Shown piece after piece: positions 1-6,885 of a DNA stretch of 24,370 bases (position 1 is the first letter of the stretch; each line of letters opens with the position of its first letter). Source of the DNA: CAZKGE01 sp964636405 (GTDB lineage Bacteria > Bacillota > Clostridia > Christensenellales > CAG-138); the NCBI GenBank assembly GCA_964636405.1, contig CAZWSI010000027.1:1-24370 (forward strand), read 5' to 3'. The position numbers and the translations under genes are program-made. The notes under the pieces were generated by a model. The model had not been told where the DNA came from. It saw only the letters and a list, made by a program, of their open reading frames with translations, and ran no database searches.

Positions 1-2
1 GC

Positions 3-1175
3 CGCGTATCCACAGACCGGGAGGATCAGGCGAATTCCTTTGAGAGCCAGCAGCGTTATTTTAAGCAGTATATCGAGCGCGAGCCGAACTGGGTTTTGGT
101 GGAGGTGTTCGCGGATGAGGGGAAAACCGGGACAAATACGAAAAAGAGGAAAGCATTTAATCGCATGATTGACGCCGCCAAGCGCGGCGAACTTGACTTT
201 ATCATCACAAAGGAGATCTCCCGCTTTGCTCGCAACACGCTGGACAGCATCAGCCATACCCGCGAGCTCAAAAAGCGCGGCATTGGTGTGATCTTTCTAA
301 ACGACAGCATCAATACCCTTGACCCGGATGCGGAGCTGCGGCTCACCATCCTGTCCTCCATTGCGCAGGAGGAAAGCCGCAAAACCTCGGAGCGCGTCAA
401 ATGGGGACAGAAACGGCGCATGGAGCAGGGCGTGGTGTTCGGACAGAGTATGTTGGGCTACGACGTGAAAAACGGACAAATGACCGTCAACGAGGCGGGA
501 GCAAAGGTCGTGCGGCGTATCTTCGATAAGTTTGTCAACGAAAACAAGGGCTGCTTTGTGATCGCCCGCGAGCTGAAAGAGGAGGGCGTAGACCCGATGC
601 GCTGCAAGGAATGGTCGAACACGGTCATATTGCGCGTTCTTCGCAACGAGAAGTATTGCGGCGACCTTGTGCAGAAAAAGACCTACACGCCCGACTACCT
701 TTCCCATGATAAAAAGTACAATCGCGGGCAGGAGGAGTTTGTAATTCTGCGCGACCACCATGAACCCATCGTGTCCCGTGAGACCTTCGAGCAAGCGGCG
801 CGCATCCTCGACAGTCGCGCCATGTCGCCTGAGGGCAAAGCGAAGCACTCTAACCGTTTCTGCTTTTCGGGCAAGATCAAGTGCGGCAAATGCGGCAGGA
901 GCTTTGTCGCCAAGACCCGCAAGCGCAAGGACGGCAGTCAGTATAAATGCTGGCGCTGCTACGAATCGGCGCGGCGCGGCGGCATGCACATCGACAAATC
1001 AGGCAACGTTGTGGGCTGCACCTCGGATAGCATCCGCAATGAGGACGCCTTGCACATCATGTTTCTTGTGATGCAAAGCTTGGAAATGGATACGGAGCGC
1101 GTGCTCGGCAAAGGTAACGCAGCGCCGCGCCCAGCTCTGTCGGCGCGCACAAAGGGCACGCTTTGGCTAAGATGA
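3..1175 (+). CDS. Large serine recombinase 1, 5' cut by window edge, C-terminally truncated
   Basis: The reading frame is open from base 3, so the gene starts outside the window. It begins RVSTDREDQ, holding the catalytic serine of the resolvase/invertase domain, and continues with ITKEISRFAR and AQEESRKTSERVKWG, which are signature segments of this domain. A recombinase domain follows. A zinc ribbon (CGKCG near 890, CWRC near 950) comes next. The long coiled coil that normally follows is missing: after MDTERVLGK (to about 1110) the frame enters a short cotJC fragment and then the left end of a neighbouring element, ending at 1175. The family normally runs 100-150 residues further. Function would be site-specific DNA integration and excision, but a protein without the coiled coil is probably defective. 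It is a relative of the second recombinase at 5182-6885, not a copy. It could be the recombinase of a second element in cotJC, or a deletion remnant. Confidence 0.85.
   Translation, partial: RVSTDREDQANSFESQQRYFKQYIEREPNWVLVEVFADEGKTGTNTKKRKAFNRMIDAAKRGELDFIITKEISRFARNTLDSISHTRELKKRGIGVIFLNDSINTLDPDAELRLTILSSIAQEESRKTSERVKWGQKRRMEQGVVFGQSMLGYDVKNGQMTVNEAGAKVVRRIFDKFVNENKGCFVIARELKEEGVDPMRCKEWSNTVILRVLRNEKYCGDLVQKKTYTPDYLSHDKKYNRGQEEFVILRDHHEPIVSRETFEQAARILDSRAMSPEGKAKHSNRFCFSGKIKCGKCGRSFVAKTRKRKDGSQYKCWRCYESARRGGMHIDKSGNVVGCTSDSIRNEDALHIMFLVMQSLEMDTERVLGKGNAAPRPALSARTKGTLWLR
1111..1137 (-). pseudogene. cotJC: cotJC internal fragment (codons 35-43) at left element junction
   Basis: Read on the minus strand, the core GA plus 1135-1111 gives codons for ELGAALRYL. 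In the CotJC family these residues directly follow the QYGG-PDG/S segment (family pattern GEL-A-LRYL-QRY). The 5' part of cotJC at 6857-6958 stops exactly at GGPDS, so this piece is the immediate continuation and is in frame. After TAC CTT the reading becomes CRARAP, which is not CotJC; from there leftwards the DNA is recombinase 1. The last leucine codon could belong to either side. Only about 25 bp are diagnostic, but position, frame and the symmetric att site all agree. Confidence 0.85.
1121..1156. other. attL of the cotJC element
   Basis: On the plus strand this reads cotJC-derived bases ending CCCAGC, then the core TC (1136-1137), then TGTCGG, then the 13-bp arm CGCGCACAAAGGG (1144-1156). 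The chromosomal half continues the cotJC reading frame on the minus strand. The element half is the mirror image of the arm at the right end. Confidence 0.8.
1144..1156 (+). repeat. Left 13-bp inverted arm of attP
   Basis: CGCGCACAAAGGG is the exact reverse complement of 6836-6848. Both copies sit 6 bp inside the TC core, so in the excised circle they form a perfect, centred palindrome. This is the probable binding site of one recombinase subunit. Confidence 0.8.
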
Positions 1176-1304
1176 ATTATACGATTGCGCCGAGCGGGGC
1201 ACGCTCTTTTGGCAGCGCCGCATCGCTGTGCAGTCCTCCCCGCCAATCGGATGAAATGCGCCGTTTTTCAAAATGCACCGTTATATCGACTTGCGCGCCA
1301 TGCG

Positions 1305-2402
1305 TCATTTCATAGAATACCAGCCGTCGCCAAATAATTTGTGCAGCCGCTGAAAATACGTCTCGTATAGCATTCCACATCGCTCGAGGCTGTATGTCTC
1401 GGCCACCCAGGAACGGCAAGCCTCAGGATCGAGGCGCTGGATGTTCTCGACCGCCCGACAAAACTCCTCGAACACCCGGCACCGATACCCGGTGACGCCA
1501 TGCACCACCGTCTCCGGGAAAGCGCCCCAGTCGGTCGTGATCACGGGCGTGCCGCAGAGCTGCGCTTCGAGCGCTACGCTGCCAAATGGTTCGATATAAT
1601 AGGTCGGCATCAGCACAGCCTTTGCGTTGCCCAAAAGCTCGGCCCGTTTCTCCGGGCCGACCGCGGGTTTGTAGACAATATGCGCTTCCTCAGAGAGATG
1701 CAGTCCCTCGTCCGGATTGTCAAGCGCGCCTTGCCCCACCACATACAGGGTATGCCCGGTGGCTTTGGCGACCTCGCTGGCCAGCGAAACCCCCTTACGG
1801 TTGACAATTCTGCCCATGTACAGCAGGTAATCCTGCTTTTTGCCCACAAAGGGAAAATCAGCGGGGTCATAGCAGTTGGGAATGACCGCATCATACCACA
1901 AACCGTTTTCTCGCTGCTCCCGGCCATAGAGATAGTGCATCCAGGCGTACGACTCAAAAATCCTGTTTGGGGCAAATGTCCCCAAGTAGCCAATACCCGG
2001 CTCGACGGTGAGCAGGCCCGTGGCATCCGAAAGCTCCTTTTGGAAAAGCCCCAGCGGACAGAGCAGAATATCCTGCGGCTGCATCCGTTTCTTTATCTCC
2101 GCAATTGCCCTTTGGTTAAAGTGGCGATGGGCGGAATCCCCCTGATGATATCGATGAAAATGGATGCTTCGGTCGTAGCTGCCGTAGCATTCGTCAACCA
2201 CCTTTTGATCGGAAACCGGGATAAACGCATCGCAGTCGACCTTTGAGCCGGCAATGCCATAAAAGAATACCTCATGACCGTTTGCCCTCAGCATTGTTGC
2301 CAGCCGTAGTATCTTTTGGGTAAAAGGGCAGGAGGAGTTTTCCCGTTTCGTTTGGATGAAGGCCGCTCCCGGCAGATGAAATCTAACCTTTTTCAACAGC
2401 AT
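1305..2402 (-). CDS. Glycosyltransferase family 4
   Basis: 365 residues. It shows the GT-B retaining glycosyltransferase pattern: LLYMGRIVNRKG near 193-204 opens the nucleotide-sugar domain, VVGQG follows near 221, and an E-x7-E motif (E271 and E279 in IEPFGSVALE) precedes GTPVITTDWGAFPE. It would transfer a sugar from a nucleotide donor in the cytoplasm; the acceptor is unknown. I chose the ATG at 2402 because AGGAAG lies just upstream; a longer frame to 2462 has no site and would run through a hairpin. It lies 64 bp downstream of the collagen-like gene on the same strand. In other spore formers collagen-like BclA proteins are O-glycosylated and a glycosyltransferase can be encoded beside them, so glycosylation of the neighbour is a reasonable inference. 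No signal peptide or membrane segment is visible. Confidence 0.88.
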   Translation of the reverse strand: MLLKKVRFHLPGAAFIQTKRENSSCPFTQKILRLATMLRANGHEVFFYGIAGSKVDCDAFIPVSDQKVVDECYGSYDRSIHFHRYHQGDSAHRHFNQRAIAEIKKRMQPQDILLCPLGLFQKELSDATGLLTVEPGIGYLGTFAPNRIFESYAWMHYLYGREQRENGLWYDAVIPNCYDPADFPFVGKKQDYLLYMGRIVNRKGVSLASEVAKATGHTLYVVGQGALDNPDEGLHLSEEAHIVYKPAVGPEKRAELLGNAKAVLMPTYYIEPFGSVALEAQLCGTPVITTDWGAFPETVVHGVTGYRCRVFEEFCRAVENIQRLDPEACRSWVAETYSLERCGMLYETYFQRLHKLFGDGWYSMK

Positions 2403-2419
2403 TACTTCCTGTTTGGATT

Positions 2420-2461
2420 TGCGTCGGGGCAGATGCCGCGTCGTACACCTGCCCCGACGCA
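2420..2461 (-). terminator. Strong hairpin between collagen-like gene and glycosyltransferase
   Basis: TGCGTCGGGGCAG (2420-2432) and its perfect complement at 2449-2461 form a 13-bp GC-rich stem with a 16-nt loop just after the stop codon of the collagen-like gene. There is no T-run on the minus strand, so it may be a processing or mRNA-stabilising structure, or a leaky terminator, rather than a classical intrinsic terminator. Confidence 0.6.
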
Positions 2462-2466
2462 TGAAT

Positions 2467-3258
2467 CTAATTTGGGAATGTTACCAGTACGGTTACGGTA
2501 ACGCCGCTATCCAGTGCGCCAACGCCTCGGCTGGTTGTAATCTGCACCGACACCAGGCTGCATGTGTTCACCCGGAAATTGCCTGTGCCGGATGCGCAGC
2601 AGCGTGGGGTATCGGCGTTGTTGGGGCCAGTCACCGTTGCAAAAATCCCGGTGCTTGCCGGATCGCCGAAGCCACAGGGGCTGGTGAAGATGGTAGCCCT
2701 TACCGTATCCCCGGCAGCAAGGACATTCTTCCGAATGTTCAGGATGATACCCGTAATTACTGCATTGGATGGGATTACTACCGCGCTTCGCTCAAACTGG
2801 GACACCGAGGACGATGTGCCAAGTCCTACCCAACCATTGCCGCTGATGGATTGATCCGTTGCCAGATAGATGTTGGAAGCGCTGGGGCCTGTTGCGCCGC
2901 TCGGGCCAGACGGGCCACTCGGGCCTGTTGCGCCGCTGGGGCCAGACGGGCCACTCGGGCCTGTTGCGCCGCTCGGGCCAGACGGGCCGCTGGGGCCTGT
3001 TGCGCCGCTGGGGCCAGACGGGCCGCTGGGGCCAGACGGGCCGCTGGGGCCTCTGCAACAGCAGCAGTTTGCGCATCCGCACATTTTGCAGCGTCCACAA
3101 TCTATTTCTTTCGGCGCTTTGCAACCGCATCTGTTATTCTCGGCATACTGAAAATGATCGTCCTTCCCACAGGAAGGCTTCCGCTTAAGGAATGCCATAC
3201 TTATGTCCATCGCTTTCGCAGCCGCGAAAGCATCCTTTCTATCGGAGTTGGGGCTCAT
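2467..3258 (-). CDS. Collagen-like (BclA-type) surface protein
   Basis: 263 residues in three parts. Residues 1-69 form a head that becomes very Cys-rich (CGCK, CGRCKMCGC, CCCC). Residues 70-126 are 19 uninterrupted collagen triplets, mostly GPS with four spaced GAT triplets. Residues 127-263 form a beta-rich, Ser/Thr/Val-rich C-terminal domain. This layout resembles collagen-like glycoproteins of the exosporium or spore coat in Firmicutes, where Thr in the triplets is O-glycosylated. No Sec signal peptide is seen, as in BclA. The Cys-rich head suggests disulfide cross-linking; that is inference. The ATG at 3258 lacks a good ribosome binding site. A small ORF (3255-3365) with a good site ends in an ATGA overlap with this start, so translation may be coupled. 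Internal ATGs at 3210 and 3198 also lack sites. Confidence 0.85.
   Translation of the reverse strand: MSPNSDRKDAFAAAKAMDISMAFLKRKPSCGKDDHFQYAENNRCGCKAPKEIDCGRCKMCGCANCCCCRGPSGPSGPSGPSGPSGATGPSGPSGPSGATGPSGPSGPSGATGPSGPSGPSGATGPSASNIYLATDQSISGNGWVGLGTSSSVSQFERSAVVIPSNAVITGIILNIRKNVLAAGDTVRATIFTSPCGFGDPASTGIFATVTGPNNADTPRCCASGTGNFRVNTCSLVSVQITTSRGVGALDSGVTVTVLVTFPN
2881..3051 (-). repeat. Collagen triplet-coding repeat
   Basis: 171 bp encode 19 Gly-X-Y triplets. At DNA level these are near-identical 9-bp and 36-bp units (GPS x3 + GAT). The array is likely to vary in length by slippage between strains. Confidence 0.85.
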
Positions 3259-3365
3259 TTCACGTCAGCAAAATTCCGCCCTTCGCGGCAAAATTCCCGC
3301 TTCGCGGCAAAATTCCCGCTTCGCGGCAATCGGCAAAACGCAAGCTTGAAAGTTTGCGCTTTCAA
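3255..3365 (-). CDS. Small ORF overlapping the collagen-like gene start
   Basis: A TTG start at 3365 has GGGAGG seven bases upstream. The frame stays open for 36 codons through the 19-bp repeats and stops with TGA inside the ATGA that starts the collagen-like gene. The peptide (beginning LKAQTFKLAF) is basic and resembles no family I recognise; much of it is just translated repeat. Its value may be only to deliver ribosomes to the next start, which has no site of its own. It may also be fortuitous. Confidence 0.3.
   Translation of the reverse strand: MKAQTFKLAFCRLPRSGNFAAKREFCREGRNFADVK
3270..3328. repeat. Tandem 19-bp repeat upstream of collagen-like gene
   Basis: Two exact copies and one 20-bp variant of a unit reading AAAATTCCCGCTTCGCGGC on the plus strand. 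Each exact unit contains a small dyad CCGC-TTC-GCGG. A further hairpin (TTGAAAG...CTTTCAA, around 3343-3366) lies next to it. It may be a dispersed intergenic repeat of this genome or a leader structure. Confidence 0.75.
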
Positions 3366-3420
3366 ACTTTTGCCTCCCATATCATGTTATGCGCATGGAA
3401 AAAATGCTGTGCTCTTTTAC

Positions 3421-4725
3421 CTAGATTTGACGGCCGAGGCCGCCCGTGGCCGGATTGTCGATCAGATGGCCTTCCTCCGTGAACCGGGAACCGTGGCAGG
3501 GACAGTCCCAGGAGCGTTCCTGCGCGTTCCATTTTAGCGCGCAGCCCAGATGCGGGCAGCGCGGCGCCGTTGGCGTCAGCAGATTGAGAAGGGCTTCCCC
3601 CGCGTTAATGGCCAACTGCGGGCGAAGAATGGTTCGGGAGGGAGCAAAGGCAGGGGCATACGGATTGCGCTTGCCCTGCGCCATGTCGCAAAGGAGCATG
3701 GCGGAAACCATGGAGGAGGTCATCCCCCATTTGTTGAAGCCGGACGCCACGAACAAGCCGTCCGTGCGTGCCGAATACGGGCCGATGTACGGCAAGCCGT
3801 CGAGCGACATGCAATCCTGCGCGGCCCAGCGGTATTTTATGGAGGCGTCTGGGTAATAGCGCTTTTTTAAATCCTCCAGCTCCCGCCAACCGCCGCCGGG
3901 CTTCCCGGTGCGGCGCCCGCCGCCGCCAAGAAGCAGGAGGCTCCCCGCGTTTCGAAAGGACAGCCCCTTTTCCGCTTCATCCACATACATGCCGTGCACA
4001 TCCGCCGCGCGCTCCAGCGCGAGCACATAGGAGCGATGCTGATACAGCTTGAGAAAATAGCCGCCATGCTTGTTTAGGAAAGGGAAATGGGTGGCAACAA
4101 TCACCTTGTTTGCAGAGATGCGCCCGCGATCCGTCACCGCCGTCGTACCGATGAGCGCGCGAACCGGCGTATGCTCGTAAATGCGCAGCCCCCGCGCAAT
4201 GTGTGAGACAAATTTGAGCGGGTGAAACTGCGCCTGCCCGCCAAACCGCAACGCGCCCGCAACGTCGAAGGGGAGCGGGAGATCGCAGGCAAACGCCGCC
4301 GGAAAACCGAGCCGCTTAAGCGCGGCCAGCTCCCGATCAATCTTGCCTCGGTCGTCCAGCGCGTATACGAACGCATCCGTCTCTGCAAAGTCACAGTCGA
4401 TCCCCCGGCACAGCTCCCGAAATTTGGCGAGCGCAGCCTGATTGGCCATCCCGTACATCCACGCCTTTTCCGGCCCAAACCGGCGCAGGAGCTTATCGTA
4501 AACCAGCCCGTGCTGTGTGGTGATTTTTGCGGTTGTGTTGGCGGTCACGCCGGCGCAGACTCGTTCAGCCTCCACGAGCGCATAGTCAACGCCCGCCTGT
4601 GCCAGCAGATACGCGCAAAGAACGCCGGCCATTCCGCCGCCGATGATGAGCACGTCCGTCGTGAGATTCCCGTCCAAACGGTCGAATGCGGGTAAAGTCA
4701 GCGTTTCTGTCCAAAGCGCGTTCAT
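3421..4725 (-). CDS. FAD-dependent oxidoreductase with C-terminal Rieske [2Fe-2S] domain
   Basis: 434 residues. The N-terminal DAO-type flavoprotein fold shows DVLIIGGGMAG (G29-x-G31-x2-G34) for FAD binding and later the segment GLFVASGFNKWGMTSSM typical of this family. The C-terminal Rieske domain has C390-x-H392 and C408-x2-H411 (CPHLGC, CPCHGS), all four cluster ligands being present. The architecture matches the YhfW-like proteins of Firmicutes. It is a cytoplasmic redox enzyme with unknown substrate. The ATG at 4725 is preceded by GGAGG at 8-bp spacing; the longer frame to 4818 is not supported. Upstream, GCATAGC (4807-4813) and GATACTAT (4784-4791) on the minus strand are 15 bp apart and faintly resemble a sigma-E mother-cell promoter; this is weak. 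It is cargo of the cotJC element. Confidence 0.88.
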   Translation of the reverse strand: MNALWTETLTLPAFDRLDGNLTTDVLIIGGGMAGVLCAYLLAQAGVDYALVEAERVCAGVTANTTAKITTQHGLVYDKLLRRFGPEKAWMYGMANQAALAKFRELCRGIDCDFAETDAFVYALDDRGKIDRELAALKRLGFPAAFACDLPLPFDVAGALRFGGQAQFHPLKFVSHIARGLRIYEHTPVRALIGTTAVTDRGRISANKVIVATHFPFLNKHGGYFLKLYQHRSYVLALERAADVHGMYVDEAEKGLSFRNAGSLLLLGGGGRRTGKPGGGWRELEDLKKRYYPDASIKYRWAAQDCMSLDGLPYIGPYSARTDGLFVASGFNKWGMTSSMVSAMLLCDMAQGKRNPYAPAFAPSRTILRPQLAINAGEALLNLLTPTAPRCPHLGCALKWNAQERSWDCPCHGSRFTEEGHLIDNPATGGLGRQI

Positions 4726-4974
4726 CGGGGAGCACCTCCAAATTGAATGGCGCTTCGCCCGGGTTAAGCGAATTGCGCTAAGGATAGTATCGGTTTTCAC
4801 GGCGGCGCTATGCATCAAACGAATAGGAACGCCCGCCGCGGCGGGGGCCGCGCTTTCGCTGTGTTCTTTGCGGCGAGGACAGGCAAAAACCGCCGTTCTT
4901 CGGCATAAAAATATTCCATGGGAATGAAATGCGCGGGGCCGCCCTGCCCAAATCGAATTTACAGCGGGGGCGCT

Positions 4975-5145
4975 TTGAATAGCGTTTCTCTGACCAGGGA
5001 CGGAAAGCCGCTATGGACGCAGGCGGAACTGCAAGACGCGATGACGGAAGCCCTGTACAAGCAGGGGCTGTTGACGGAGCAGCAGCGGCGCGATATCCGG
5101 CAGCGTCTGGGCTGCGATATGGCGGATTATAGAAAGGAGGGCTGA
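4975..5145 (+). CDS. Small acidic/basic helical protein upstream of recombinase
   Basis: 56 residues from a TTG start preceded by GGGGG; a longer frame opens with ATG at 4918 (75 residues) but has no better site. The sequence runs LTRDGKPLWTQAELQDAMTEALYKQGLLTEQQRRDIRQRLG and is largely helical, with a closing segment that loosely recalls SHOCT-type short domains (GLLTEQQ...RL). It ends 36 bp before the recombinase start on the same strand, so the two are probably co-transcribed. I do not recognise the family with certainty. Because small proteins next to large serine recombinases are often their directionality factors, that role is a testable guess. A CATAAAAATA motif at 4904-4913 is the only promoter-like hint upstream. 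Confidence 0.6.
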   Translation: MNSVSLTRDGKPLWTQAELQDAMTEALYKQGLLTEQQRRDIRQRLGCDMADYRKEG

Positions 5146-5181
5146 CGCTGTAAAATCAATACAATGCCAAGGAGGAGGGCT

Positions 5182-6885
5182 ATGCGCAAAACCATCGAGG
5201 AGATTCGGGGCGAGCTGTTTTGCGGCAAGCGAATATCCGATATCCCCCTGCGCGTGACATTTTATGGCCGTGTCAGCACCGACGAGGATAAGCAATTGGA
5301 TTCCCTTGAGCACCAGATCGCTTACTTTGAAAACAAGATTAAAGGATGCTCACGGTGGGAATTCATACCGGGCTATATCGACGAGGGCGTCACGGGAACC
5401 CGCGCCGACAGACGGCCGCAGTTTATAAAGATGGTGCGTGACGCAAAAGCCGGAGCCTTCGATCTTATTTTAACAAAGGAGGTTTCCCGCTTTGCCCGGG
5501 ACATTGTCGATTGCGTACAGACCGTGCGGGATCTGCTGCGTTACGATGTCGGCGTACTAATCGAGGACATCAACCTTAACACCATGGATAAGGACGCGGA
5601 GTTTCGGCTGTCCATCATGGCGATTGTGGCGCAGGAGGAAAGCCGGAAAACGTCGGAGCGGGTGAAATTCGGCTATCGGCAGACCATGAGAGAGGGAAAA
5701 CGGCACGGCGCGACCGCCCCCATCGGCTATTGCTTTTGCAATGAAAACAACGGTTATACCGTGGATGCAGGCAAGGCCGGGGTTGTCGAATATGTGTTTG
5801 AAGAATATGCAAAGGGCGAGCTGGGGACGCGGCGCATTGCTGAGGAACTGGCCAAGAAAGGTTATCTAAACGATGCGGGAAATCCCTACAATCCCTCTAC
5901 AATCGAGCGAATGATTCGCAACCCCGTTTACAAAGGGTACATCGTCAACGGCAAGACCTATAAGCCCTCCTATCGGGAGGATCGAAAGATACAGCGCCCG
6001 CGTCAGGAGTGGCAGACGCATTATGCCCCGGAGCGTGTGCCGCCCCTTGTCAGCGCAGCGCTTTGGGATAAGGCGAACCGCGTTTTAGCCGGGCGAAGCA
6101 AACGCTTGACGGGTGTGAATTGCACGGCGACGGATGCTTCCGGTAATGGGAAATATGCCTACTCTGACCGAATTATTTGCGATGAGCACGGCTGCGGCTA
6201 TCACCGGGCGGTATCTCGCTGGACGGCGGATGGCGTGCAAAAGCGGGCGGAATACTGGCGTTGCTCTCTCTACAAAAAATATGGCCGTAAACTGTGTGAC
6301 GCGCCGTTTCTTTACAAGCGCGATTTGGATGCGATCATGCGGGAGCTGTTTTCTACGTTGATTCCCTTGTTGCAAGATGCGTGCGGGCCGCTCGCCCGGA
6401 CGATTGGGCAGGCGTTGATGCCGGAGAATCCTGAAACGGATCGTATCGAGTTGGAGAGGCAACGAACAAGCCTTGAGCAGCGAAAGCAAAAGCTTCTGAA
6501 CGGCTGGCTGAACAGCGTGGTGTCCGACGCTGACTATCGCGCCGCTTGCGATAAAATAGCAGCCAAGCTTGCCGAACTGGAAACTCGCATGGCGGATATG
6601 CGACAGGTTAAATCAGATGCGGATTGTTCGGCGCAGTTGCTAACGATCATGCAGCAGGCGTTTCGCAATGCCAATCTGGAATCCGAGGAAATATTGGACG
6701 CGCTGGTGCGCAGTTTCGTACAACGGATTGTGGTCAAGCGCAAGAAACAAAATGAAGAACCGCCCACGGAGGGAGAACCGTACACGCTGGAAATCTGGCT
6801 CAACAGCGGCGAAAGTCCAGCAGAGTACGACTTATCCCTTTGTGCGCGTACACGTCGCTGTCCGGCCCGCCATATTGCGCCATAA
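5182..6885 (+). CDS. Large serine recombinase 2 (element integrase/excisionase)
   Basis: 567 residues. The resolvase catalytic domain has YGRVSTDED with the nucleophile S32, then LTKEVSRFARD and AQEESRKTSERVKFGYRQ. The recombinase domain follows (to about 290, with NPYNPSTIERMIRNPVYKGY). A zinc ribbon spans about 327-372 (CDEHGC...CSLYKKYGRKLC), then a coiled coil rich in Glu, Arg and Lys at about 415-500. It should synapse and recombine attP with attB through a 2-bp core. The start at 5182 has AGGAGG six bases upstream; the in-frame ATG at 5164 has none. The frame crosses the core at 6855-6856, so the last nine residues (RCPARHIAP) are encoded by antisense cotJC DNA. In the excised circle the tail would become LSARTKGTLWLR. 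All domains look complete, so the enzyme is probably active. Confidence 0.93.
   Translation: MRKTIEEIRGELFCGKRISDIPLRVTFYGRVSTDEDKQLDSLEHQIAYFENKIKGCSRWEFIPGYIDEGVTGTRADRRPQFIKMVRDAKAGAFDLILTKEVSRFARDIVDCVQTVRDLLRYDVGVLIEDINLNTMDKDAEFRLSIMAIVAQEESRKTSERVKFGYRQTMREGKRHGATAPIGYCFCNENNGYTVDAGKAGVVEYVFEEYAKGELGTRRIAEELAKKGYLNDAGNPYNPSTIERMIRNPVYKGYIVNGKTYKPSYREDRKIQRPRQEWQTHYAPERVPPLVSAALWDKANRVLAGRSKRLTGVNCTATDASGNGKYAYSDRIICDEHGCGYHRAVSRWTADGVQKRAEYWRCSLYKKYGRKLCDAPFLYKRDLDAIMRELFSTLIPLLQDACGPLARTIGQALMPENPETDRIELERQRTSLEQRKQKLLNGWLNSVVSDADYRAACDKIAAKLAELETRMADMRQVKSDADCSAQLLTIMQQAFRNANLESEEILDALVRSFVQRIVVKRKKQNEEPPTEGEPYTLEIWLNSGESPAEYDLSLCARTRRCPARHIAP
6836..6848 (+). repeat. Right 13-bp inverted arm of attP
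   Basis: CCCTTTGTGCGCG is the exact reverse complement of the arm at 1144-1156 and lies 6 bp (TACACG) from the TC core. It overlaps the last codons of recombinase 2. Confidence 0.8.
6836..6871. other. attR of the cotJC element
   Basis: Plus-strand order is 13-bp arm, TACACG, core TC (6855-6856), then GCTGTCCGGCCCGCC, which on the minus strand encodes GGPDS of CotJC. Exchange with attL at the TC core gives attB = CCCAGC-TC-GCTGTCC, which reads GDSEL-type cotJC sequence in frame. Confidence 0.8.

Larger units (their letters stand above)
1136..6856. mobile_element. 5.7-kb serine-recombinase intervening element inserted in cotJC
   Basis: The ends are defined by the split cotJC gene and by the shared TC core at 1136-1137 and 6855-6856, a core-to-core distance of 5,719 bp. 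The two internal ends carry perfect 13-bp inverted arms (1144-1156 and 6836-6848), each separated from the core by 6 bp, as expected for the attP half-sites of a large serine recombinase. Cargo on the minus strand is a FAD/Rieske oxidoreductase, a collagen-like protein and a glycosyltransferase; on the plus strand, a small ORF and the recombinase, which lies at the right end. No conjugation, replication or phage structural genes are present. Precise excision would fuse the cotJC pieces in frame. The closest known parallel is the skin element in sigK and similar elements in other sporulation genes. Regulated excision is inference. Confidence 0.88.

Noticed and set aside
1157..1304. Possible further cotJC sequence inside the left element end
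   Set aside because: I read both strands; no CotJC-like segment appears beyond the core, so this is element DNA without a visible gene.
1500..2246. 248-codon plus-strand ORF opposite the glycosyltransferase
   Set aside because: Antisense of a gene with clear GT4 motifs; the product has no recognisable features.
2881..3051. Regular short repeats that could suggest a CRISPR array
   Set aside because: The units are 9-36 bp without distinct spacers and encode collagen triplets in frame.
2413..3537. Long plus-strand ORF over the collagen-like gene
   Set aside because: It is the antisense of the Gly-X-Y repeats, low in complexity, with no ribosome site.
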